DNA of 5,088 nucleotides from Planctomycetota bacterium (GTDB lineage Bacteria > Planctomycetota > UBA8108 > UBA1146 > JAJFFE01). Shown here piece by piece: positions 1 through 5,088 of this stretch. The notes under the pieces are model-generated. The model was not told where the DNA came from. It was given only the letters and a program-made list of their open reading frames with translations, and did no database searches. The position numbers and the translations under genes were made by a program. The first letter of the stretch is position 1, and each line of letters opens with the position of its first letter. The stretch is from NCBI GenBank assembly GCA_020425835.1, contig JAGQRC010000330.1, positions 1 through 5,088 on the forward strand, given 5' to 3'.

Positions 1-1277
1 ACACCGCCGAGAGGAAGCAGCGTTGGCTCCGTCGCGTCCCGCGGTCGGAGCCCGGGGAAGCTCCCGAGGTCGGAGTACGGCTGGTAACCGAGGGCGCTCG
101 AGATGGCGATCCAGTTGGAGAACTCGGTGGGCGCCGGGAGTTTCGATGACCCTCGCAGCTCCAGTGTCAGGTAGTTCGGGCCGATCAGCGTGGTGCTGAG
201 CGGGAAGAACCCAGCGATGCTGTATTCCCCTCGCTCGTCCGCACCGATGTCGACGTTGACGCCTTGGAGGATCCCGTCGTATCGGTCGTTCCCGTAGCCT
301 TCACAGTCGTCGTAGAACCAGTCGAGAGCCCCACCGAACGTGAAGTTCAGCTGTGTCCCGTTCGCGGTGGGCGCAAACTGATTCCCGACGTCGACAAGGG
401 GATGACCGTCGTAGTGCGCCAAGCGATAGTCGCCACGATCGGGATGGATGAAGAGACCGTCGACCGTCTCCGCCGAGAGATCCACTGCGGAGGTCCCGAT
501 CGGGCCAAGAGCCTTGGAGAATCCGAACTGGTCCGCCGTGAAGAACGCGGTCGAGGCGACGTCGCCGGCGTCGACGCCTTCGAGGTCCGAGAGCGTGTTG
601 CCGAAGACGATACAATTGACGATGCACGCGAGCGCTTCGCCATTGACGGTACCGTCGGGGTCGACAGGTCCCCCCGGAGTGGGCTGGGGGTTGCCCGCGT
701 CGAGGATCCCGATTCCATTGCGGCATATGGTCAGACTCTGCAAGACCGGTCGATGTTCCGTGTACCCGTTCTGGTCCTTGTCGACAGCCTCTGACAGGGG
801 TGCGTTCGTGTACTCCGACTCCATTCGGATGCCGGTCACGTTCTCGAAGATGAAACAGTTCGCAATGGTCGCGTGGACCGGCGCTCCTGTCATCAAGATG
901 GCTGATCGGGCATTGGTGATGGAGAGACCTTGGATCATCGTCCCGACGAAGTCACCCGTGTTCCCATCGAACCAGAACACTTCCGACTGGGGAGCGAAGA
1001 TCACCGTGTTGAGAGCATTGGTTCCTTGGATCGTGACGCCGTCCTTGACGGCGATCGGGAACTGCTCGCCGATCGTGTCTCGATAGATCCCGGGATGCAG
1101 CGTGATCACATCGCCGGCGCTGGCAATGTTCATGGCTTCCGAGATCGTGCGCAGGGGATCGGCCAACGTCCCCGAAGCCCCGAAGCTTCCTTCGGGAGAG
1201 ACGAATCTCTCGATCGCGGATGCGGAGAGGCAAAGAACGAGCAGCAGAGAGAGCGTGCTGAGAATCGGTACTTTCAT
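1..1277 (-). CDS. Secreted parallel beta-helix protein, DUF1565 / choice-of-anchor Q-like, C-terminus cut by window edge
   Basis: I translated this frame by hand: 425 codons without a stop, open through base 1, so the 3' end is missing. The ATG at 1277 follows GGAG by six bases and opens a signal peptide: MK, a hydrophobic run of about residues 4-18, then ASA with likely cleavage after residue 21. Residues 24-95 fit a DUF1565-type beta-helix start (FVSPEG, ADPLRTISEAM, AGDVITLHPGIY, DGVTIQGT). Residues about 110-230 contain beta-helix rungs with regular Asn/Cys turns (IANCFIFEN, IVNCIVFGN). Residues about 272-348 match the usual end of choice-of-anchor Q proteins (DGLFIHPDRGDYRL, then VDVGN, then VDIGADER). 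Residues 350-425 are a further beta-rich segment that I do not recognise. The family is exported and often binds or cleaves polysaccharide, but I see no catalytic signature, so the substrate is unknown. It is the last of three same-strand genes and is separated from the regulator by 493 bases, so it probably has its own promoter. Confidence 0.85.
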   Translation of the reverse strand, partial: MKVPILSTLSLLLVLCLSASAIERFVSPEGSFGASGTLADPLRTISEAMNIASAGDVITLHPGIYRDTIGEQFPIAVKDGVTIQGTNALNTVIFAPQSEVFWFDGNTGDFVGTMIQGLSITNARSAILMTGAPVHATIANCFIFENVTGIRMESEYTNAPLSEAVDKDQNGYTEHRPVLQSLTICRNGIGILDAGNPQPTPGGPVDPDGTVNGEALACIVNCIVFGNTLSDLEGVDAGDVASTAFFTADQFGFSKALGPIGTSAVDLSAETVDGLFIHPDRGDYRLAHYDGHPLVDVGNQFAPTANGTQLNFTFGGALDWFYDDCEGYGNDRYDGILQGVNVDIGADERGEYSIAGFFPLSTTLIGPNYLTLELRGSSKLPAPTEFSNWIAISSALGYQPYSDLGSFPGLRPRDATEPTLLPLGG

Positions 1278-1283
1278 GAGAAA

Positions 1284-1290
1284 CTCCAAA
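1284..1290 (-). promoter_or_regulatory. Ribosome binding site of the beta-helix gene
   Basis: On the minus strand TTTGGAG lies here, with GGAG at 1287-1284, six bases before the ATG at 1277. Together with the signal peptide that starts at this ATG, this fixes the start codon. Confidence 0.65.
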
Positions 1291-1498
1291 TCGAGTTGGG
1301 ATGACTGGCACAATCGAGAGAGGACCCCTCGAGAGCGACGGTCTCGGTTCTTCGGTGTCCACTCCGGGCGGACCTACCTCCTTTCGGTGGCGTTCGGAGC
1401 GGACGTCGCCCGCGTCTTCGCGAACGAGTCCGAATCTAGAGGCCTCGTCAAACCAGGTTCCCCGGTCGCCCGTTTCTTGGACATGACACGAGCGGCGA

Positions 1499-1516
1499 CA
1501 GAGTAGACCGACTCTG
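1499..1516. repeat. Perfect 6-base inverted repeat CAGAGT-N6-ACTCTG, possible operator
   Basis: CAGAGT (1499-1504) and ACTCTG (1511-1516) are exact reverse complements around a six-base centre. The site lies about 220 bases upstream of the beta-helix start codon. Dyads of this size and distance are typical of sites bound by Fis-type helix-turn-helix dimers such as the regulator encoded next door, but one copy is weak evidence and no second copy was seen in the window. It could equally be a chance hairpin. Confidence 0.25.
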
Positions 1517-1641
1517 AATGCAGTGTCGGCGTGCTCTTCTCGGCGCTGACGCAGTACGTCGGACGAGATGCCGATCGACTCGGGACACGCTGTTGGAGTG
1601 GCTTCGCAGGAGGTGTCGTTGTCGGGTGACCGAGAGGCGTG

Positions 1642-1685
1642 CGCGCTCGGACATGGAGTGCCGCGCGATGGGGACACCGAGCGCG
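1642..1685. repeat. Perfect 9-base inverted repeat with 26-base spacer
   Basis: CGCGCTCGG (1642-1650) pairs exactly with CCGAGCGCG (1677-1685). It lies 86 to 129 bases past the regulator's stop codon and abuts the hairpin at 1684-1704, so the two structures would be alternatives sharing bases 1684-1685. It may be a structured 3' untranslated region. No T-run follows on either strand, so it is not a standard intrinsic terminator. Confidence 0.3.
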
Positions 1686-1729
1686 ACAGGGCAACGACCT
1701 GTCGGAGGCCACCGCGACGTGAAGCGTCG
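1684..1729 (-). terminator. Two tandem hairpins after the regulator gene, possible 3'-end structure
   Basis: Two stem-loops follow the regulator's stop. One pairs CGACG (1715-1719) with CGTCG (1725-1729) around five bases. The other pairs CGACAGG (1684-1690) with CCTGTCG (1698-1704) around seven bases. They begin about 40 bases beyond the stop at 1771. Neither is followed by a T-run on the minus strand, so this may be a hairpin-only terminator, an mRNA-stabilising end, or chance in GC-rich sequence. Confidence 0.3.
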
Positions 1730-1770
1730 TCTGCCCTCGTGCGCTCGGACGACGGGGTGACGATAGGTCG

Positions 1771-3621
1771 CTACTGTGCGTCGCGGAGCTTCTTGTACAG
1801 AGTCTCCCGCGAGATCCCGAGAATCTGCGCGGCCCGCTTCTTGTTTCCGTCGACCCGGCGCAGGACCCTCCGGATGTGCTCGATCTCCATCTCGGCCAGG
1901 GTCTTCAGAGCTACATCGAGGACGGGTCTCCGCCCCTCGCGAGCCACTTCCACGGGAAGGTCCCTCAGCAGGAGCCTCCCGCCGGTTGCGCGCGACATCG
2001 CCCGCTCCAACACGCTCGAGAACTCGCGGACGTTCCCGGGCCAGCCATAGGACTCCAGAGCCCGTCGAACTGGCTCGGGACACACTAGGCCGTGCGGAAG
2101 CCGATCCTCGAGCATGGCCTGGATGTCCTCGATGCGTTTGCGCAGTGGTGGCACCTGAAGGTGTCGGCGAGTGATCTCGAAATACAGGTCGTCGCGGAGC
2201 GCACCGCGCTGGAGCAAGCCTGTCGGGTTTTGCTTGGATCCGAGAATCCACCTCACATCCACGGGTGTGGAGATGCGCGCGCCCTCAGGGCGTAGGCGAC
2301 CTGACTCGATGATCTCCATGAGACGCACCTGAACGACCAAGGGCATTCTCTCCAGCTCGGCCAGGTAGAAGGTCCCACCGTTGGCGCGATGCAGGAGACC
2401 CGGTCGAACCACCTCGGCGCCATGCGGCTCGATCCCGACCTGCCCGAACAGCTCCCGAGCCAGGGGATCCGGTTCGTCGAGCCCACCCCGATACTCGACG
2501 AACGGGCCCGAGGACCGAGACGACTCGTCATGGACGAGCCGGGCCAGCTTGCGTTTCCCCGTTCCCGACTCTCCAGAGATCAACAGCGGCAGCGTCTCCT
2601 CGGCAGCCCTCCGCGCTTCCTTGAGGAGATCTCGCATCACCAGAGACGTCGCGATGAATCGGCCACTCCGTTCCAGACCCGGAGCCCGGATCTCGAGCGA
2701 CTCCCGATCCGCGAGTCGATCGATCGCCGACGCGGTGAGATGGGCGACGGCCTGGAGGTAGCGTAGATCGCCCCGATCGAACCTCCGATCCTCCCCGAGC
2801 TGATCCGCGTACAACACGCCCAGCGTTCGTGCGCCGGCGGTCAGGGGAACAGCCATGAACGCTTGGATCCCCAAGGTGGCGACGGACGGATGACGTTCGG
2901 GATCGAACACCTCCTGGACCCGAGGCACCAAGAGACCCTTGGTCCCGCGGCGGATCTCATCGAGAACCGCCTGACTCATGGCAATCGAGGTCTCTGATGA
3001 GTCGCGGACGCGGAGCTTCACGACATCGAAGCGCCCCTCGTTCGCGTCACCGAGCTCGAGGAACGCACGGGTGACGGGAAGGGTCTCGAACACGACATCC
3101 ATCAGTGACTCGAGCAGTGCGTCGGTGCCCGCCTGTCTCGCGACAGCGCGACTCAGAGCGAAGAGCCCCTCCAAATGCTCTGCCGCGCGTGCCAACGATT
3201 CGTCGTTCGAGCCCCCCGAGAACTCGCTCTCGGACCACCACGAGTCGCTGTCTTGGGCGTCGAGGAAGACCCAACCGGCCTCGGGCTCGATCGACTTCTG
3301 GACCTCCGGGACGGCCCTCTGTCCCCCGCTCCCGCGGACCAGGAGCACGGTCTCGCCGACCCGAATCTCCTGGCCCGCGACGAGCGTGGCTCGATCGACG
3401 GCGTGCCCCCGGAACAGCATCGGGTTCTTGCCGCCGAGCGCGACGAACTCGACCGCCCCCGACTCGCTCGCAACGAGCGTCAGTTGCCGTCGGGACAGAT
3501 GAGGGTCGTCGAGCACGACGTGGCACTCCGGGTCGCGTCCGAGCGCCATCCGATTCCCCGGCTGGAGGTCGACGTGAGGGAGTCTACGCCCCCGTACCAT
3601 GACTTCTAGACGCAACGACAT
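1771..3621 (-). CDS. FHA-GAF-AAA+-Fis regulator, divergent member of the sigma-54 activator (NtrC-type) family lacking GAFTGA
   Basis: This is a 616-residue cytoplasmic transcription regulator with four domains. Residues 3-95 are an FHA phosphopeptide-binding domain (Gly28-Arg29, Ser43, Asn66). Residues 150-303 are a GAF sensor (AVPLTAGARTLGVLYAD). Residues 319-543 are an AAA+ domain of the enhancer-binding-protein family. Residues 572-614 are a Fis-type helix-turn-helix (KKRAAQILGISRETLYKKL). In the AAA+ domain Walker A is intact (GESGTGK, residues 350-356) and WPGNVREF is present. However, the GAFTGA position after ELFG reads IEPHGA (397-402), the Walker B motif reads FYLAEL with Ala421 in place of Asp, and the second arginine-finger position is Glu482. 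These features predict no classical sigma-54 activation; family members without GAFTGA, such as TyrR, act on sigma-70 promoters. I chose the ATG at 3621 because GGAG lies five bases ahead; a GTG at 3627 overlaps that site. The gene follows the P-domain gene by 111 bases. Its input and targets are unknown. Confidence 0.92.
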   Translation of the reverse strand: MSLRLEVMVRGRRLPHVDLQPGNRMALGRDPECHVVLDDPHLSRRQLTLVASESGAVEFVALGGKNPMLFRGHAVDRATLVAGQEIRVGETVLLVRGSGGQRAVPEVQKSIEPEAGWVFLDAQDSDSWWSESEFSGGSNDESLARAAEHLEGLFALSRAVARQAGTDALLESLMDVVFETLPVTRAFLELGDANEGRFDVVKLRVRDSSETSIAMSQAVLDEIRRGTKGLLVPRVQEVFDPERHPSVATLGIQAFMAVPLTAGARTLGVLYADQLGEDRRFDRGDLRYLQAVAHLTASAIDRLADRESLEIRAPGLERSGRFIATSLVMRDLLKEARRAAEETLPLLISGESGTGKRKLARLVHDESSRSSGPFVEYRGGLDEPDPLARELFGQVGIEPHGAEVVRPGLLHRANGGTFYLAELERMPLVVQVRLMEIIESGRLRPEGARISTPVDVRWILGSKQNPTGLLQRGALRDDLYFEITRRHLQVPPLRKRIEDIQAMLEDRLPHGLVCPEPVRRALESYGWPGNVREFSSVLERAMSRATGGRLLLRDLPVEVAREGRRPVLDVALKTLAEMEIEHIRRVLRRVDGNKKRAAQILGISRETLYKKLRDAQ

Positions 3622-3626
3622 GATCA

Positions 3627-3630
3627 CTCC
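3627..3630 (-). promoter_or_regulatory. Ribosome binding site deciding the regulator's start
   Basis: GGAG at 3630-3627 on the minus strand is five bases before the ATG at 3621. The in-frame GTG at 3627 shares its first base with this GGAG and so has no separate binding site, which favours the ATG. Confidence 0.6.
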
Positions 3631-3641
3631 ACGCCCAACGA

Positions 3642-3655
3642 GCTGAGCTCTCAGC
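3642..3655. repeat. Short hairpin in the leader of the regulator gene
   Basis: GCTGA (3642-3646) pairs with TCAGC (3651-3655) around the four-base loop GCTC. AAC (3637-3639) and GTT (3656-3658) can add three pairs after a two-base bulge. It ends just upstream of the ribosome binding site at 3630-3627. No T-run follows, so a terminator role is unlikely; a leader structure or chance is possible. Confidence 0.25.
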
Positions 3656-3715
3656 GTTCGCCGGCGGTCATCGAGGTCGTGGTCGCGCCCGAGACGCGAA
3701 CTCTCGATCGAGCGC

Positions 3716-3732
3716 CGGTGCTCAATTCACCG
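3716..3732 (-). repeat. Hairpin immediately after the stop of the P-domain/dockerin gene
   Basis: On the minus strand CGGTG (3732-3728) and CACCG (3720-3716) pair around seven bases directly after the TGA at 3735-3733. The stem is only five pairs and is followed by GC-rich sequence, not T residues. It may protect the 3' end or be incidental. The rest of the 111-base spacer shows no clear promoter for the regulator, so read-through from the upstream gene is possible. Confidence 0.25.
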
Positions 3733-5088
3733 TCAGGGGCAGGACGGGCTGAACTGACAATCAATGGAGTCCGGAGTCTCGTCCACCACACAGTCGGGAT
3801 TCAGAGGTTCCTGCGCATCCGCCGTCAACAGGGTGTGCAACAGCACCGCGTCATCCCAGTCGACATCTCCGTCGTCCTCGATGTCCATGGCGTCGAGACA
3901 GAAGTCCCACTCCAGCGCTCCACCCTCGATGATTCCCTCCTGGCCGAGACGGGTCACCAAGTAGACCACATCGTCGATGTCGACGACTCCCGAACAATTC
4001 GCATCGCCCCGAACGAACGTCGGGTCGGAGTCGGTGACGAACGAGAGTGAGAACCGCTCGACCGATCCTCCACTGTCCGCGAAGTTGGTCACCCGAAGCT
4101 GCCATTCCCCGAACAGGTTGTTCCATGCGAGACTGTCGAGCGCGGCACGTCGGTCGGCGCGGGTCGGAACATCGCCCGGATCGTCGAACCAGAGAGCCTG
4201 AGGTCCGGCATCGAGGATGGGCCGGAAGAGCAGTGGCGTCGAGGACACCCCCAACGGGGCGATCAGCTCGACTTCGAGCTGTCCCCAATCGGCAGAGTCC
4301 GCCTCGACTCGGACGTTGACGTCATCGAACACTGTGAGTACCGGAACCATCAGCGGGATGCTGGTCACCGACGGCGCCCCGGTAGTGGGGTCGCACGGTG
4401 GGATGGCCGTCGCCACCGTCGTCGAGTAGACCAGGGCTTCGGCATGGCCGCCCGAGTCGACGGGGCTTCGTCTCGTGACGAATTCGTACAGCTGATCACC
4501 CGCGACCACGTAGGTTGCCGGCAACCCTCCCGGGCCGGAAGCGACGAACTCGGAACCCTGAACGGGGGCGGTGAAGTCCGCGTCGAGTGGGATTCGCTCG
4601 ATGATCGCACCGCTGGCATCGTGCGTTCTGACCTCGTACCGCCCCGAGGCGACCTCGTCGACCGTCTCGAAGTACCCTCCCGCTGCGGAGACCGCGCTGA
4701 TCGTCTGGGCCTCGATCAGGGACTCGTCGAGGACGGTGAGGGCATTCGGTCCGACAGGGTTCTCGAGTCCTGGCCACCCGACAGTGACAACTTCTCCCGC
4801 AATGAGGAGCCTCAGTTCATGCGGGGGAAAGGCGTCGAGGGCCTCGACGTCGGCGACGATGGGAAGGCCCCCCGCACTCAACAGGGAAAAGCTCGCCCAT
4901 CCCGAAGGAGAGACCCTACGGGCGACGAACGTTCCTCCCGCTGAAGCATCGTTCCCCGCGACCCAAAGCTCCGTCCCGGCAGGCCCCTCGAAGTACGTGA
5001 GTCCTTGCGAGAACGGAGGAGCCACGATGTGCTGACCGAAAGTGGGATCGACCGGCAGGAGGGTCTCGAGCGCGAAGTCATGAACGAG
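3733..5088 (-). CDS. Exported protein with P/Homo B-type domain and C-terminal dockerin-like EF-hands; N-terminus beyond window
   Basis: The frame is open from base 5088 to the TGA at 3735-3733, giving the last 451 residues. The first GTG in the window (5025) is not the start, because the 21 codons before it read on coherently. Counted from the edge, residues 1-215 are beta-rich with repeated short strands (TELWVAGND, ELRLLIAGEVV, TYVVAGDQLYEF), perhaps propeller-like. Residues 220-351 resemble a P/Homo B domain (VYSTTVATAIP; FDDVNVRVEA; LEVELIAPLG; LFGEWQLRVTNFADSGGSVE). Residues 358-423 hold two dockerin-type calcium loops, DANCSGVVDIDD (362-373) and DIEDDGDVDWDD (402-413). The tail has Cys433, Cys444 and Cys450, one residue before the end. 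P domains usually sit beside subtilisin-like proteases, but no catalytic domain is visible here, so any peptidase would have to lie upstream. The protein is probably surface-attached or secreted and calcium-stabilised; its ligand is unknown. A true cellulosomal dockerin role is unlikely from this alone. Confidence 0.85.
   Translation of the reverse strand, partial: LVHDFALETLLPVDPTFGQHIVAPPFSQGLTYFEGPAGTELWVAGNDASAGGTFVARRVSPSGWASFSLLSAGGLPIVADVEALDAFPPHELRLLIAGEVVTVGWPGLENPVGPNALTVLDESLIEAQTISAVSAAGGYFETVDEVASGRYEVRTHDASGAIIERIPLDADFTAPVQGSEFVASGPGGLPATYVVAGDQLYEFVTRRSPVDSGGHAEALVYSTTVATAIPPCDPTTGAPSVTSIPLMVPVLTVFDDVNVRVEADSADWGQLEVELIAPLGVSSTPLLFRPILDAGPQALWFDDPGDVPTRADRRAALDSLAWNNLFGEWQLRVTNFADSGGSVERFSLSFVTDSDPTFVRGDANCSGVVDIDDVVYLVTRLGQEGIIEGGALEWDFCLDAMDIEDDGDVDWDDAVLLHTLLTADAQEPLNPDCVVDETPDSIDCQFSPSCP

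Larger units (their letters stand above)
1278..1770. other. 493-base intergenic region without a convincing gene
   Basis: It lies between the regulator's stop (1771) and the beta-helix gene's start (1277). Open frames exist on both strands, but their translations are Arg/Ser/Pro-rich, have no domain-like pattern and overlap the flanking genes out of frame, so I treat them as GC-rich shadows. The region contains several inverted repeats (listed separately), a strong Shine-Dalgarno-like sequence on the minus strand at 1384-1376 with no good start behind it, and no clear sigma-70 or sigma-54 promoter. It should contain the promoter and leader of the beta-helix gene, but I cannot place them. Confidence 0.7.

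Noticed and set aside
264..1086. Two plus-strand open frames opposite the beta-helix gene
   Set aside because: They are antisense to a frame with a signal peptide and recognisable family motifs and show no domain features of their own.
1306..1311. TGGCAC on the plus strand as a sigma-54 -24 element
   Set aside because: There is no TTGC-like -12 element at the required spacing, and no gene lies downstream on that strand.
1423..1451. TTGACG (minus strand, 1451-1446) as the -35 box of the beta-helix gene
   Set aside because: The hexamer 17 bases on is CTCGTT, which is not -10-like, so no promoter is called.
952..1677. Long minus-strand open frame (241 codons) spanning the intergenic region and the start of the beta-helix gene
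   Set aside because: It overlaps a well-supported gene in another frame, its translation is Arg/Ser/His-rich without domain patterns, and its start has no convincing binding site.
1448..2251. Minus-strand open frame of 267 codons overlapping the regulator
   Set aside because: It lies mostly inside the regulator in another frame; the Arg/Pro/Ala-rich composition is typical of a high-GC shadow.
2978..3609. Several plus-strand frames opposite the FHA and GAF domains
   Set aside because: They are antisense shadows of the regulator with low-complexity Arg/Ser/Pro-rich translations.
3703..3725. TTGAGC (minus strand, 3725-3720) as a promoter for the regulator
   Set aside because: The hexamer 17 bases further on is AGTTCG, a poor -10 match, and the bases overlap the hairpin after the upstream gene.
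5023..5025. GTG as the start of the P-domain/dockerin gene
   Set aside because: The frame stays open to the window edge and the 21 codons before it (for example DFALETLLPVDPTFGQHI) read as continuous protein; no ribosome binding site or signal peptide is at the GTG.

Overview
The window is GC-rich (judged by eye, about 60 percent or a little more) and holds three genes, all on the minus strand. The order of transcription therefore runs from the right edge to the left edge. The dockerin-like EF-hand pair with a cysteine-containing C-terminus, the DUF1565/parallel beta-helix secreted protein and the FHA-containing enhancer-binding-protein relative together resemble large, environment-facing genomes such as Planctomycetota. 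Myxococcota or a related uncultured phylum is possible. This placement is an inference from protein architecture; there is no phylogenetic marker in the window.

Layout, right to left. (1) 5088-3733: the C-terminal 451 residues of a large, probably exported protein. It has a repetitive beta-rich N-terminal stretch, a P/Homo B-type (proprotein convertase P) domain, two dockerin-like calcium-binding loops and a short tail with three cysteines. Its start lies beyond the right edge. (2) 3732-3622: a 111-base spacer with two short hairpins and no clear promoter. (3) 3621-1771: a complete 616-residue regulator with the order FHA, GAF, sigma-54-activator-type AAA+, Fis-type helix-turn-helix. The AAA+ domain keeps Walker A but has lost the GAFTGA sigma-54 contact loop, the Walker B aspartate and one of the two arginine-finger positions. 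(4) 1770-1278: a 493-base stretch with no convincing gene and several inverted repeats, some just after the regulator's stop and one about 220 bases ahead of the next gene. (5) 1277-1: the first 425 residues of a secreted right-handed beta-helix protein with a signal peptide, a DUF1565-type N-terminus and a choice-of-anchor-Q-like end. It runs off the left edge.

The two outer genes encode probable surface or secreted proteins; the middle gene encodes a cytoplasmic transcription regulator. Whether the regulator controls either neighbour cannot be decided from the sequence. The most notable observation is that the regulator looks like a sigma-54 activator whose sigma-54-specific and ATP-hydrolysis features have decayed while its sensory and DNA-binding domains remain intact. 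No complete novel system, CRISPR array, mobile element, tRNA or rRNA was seen.
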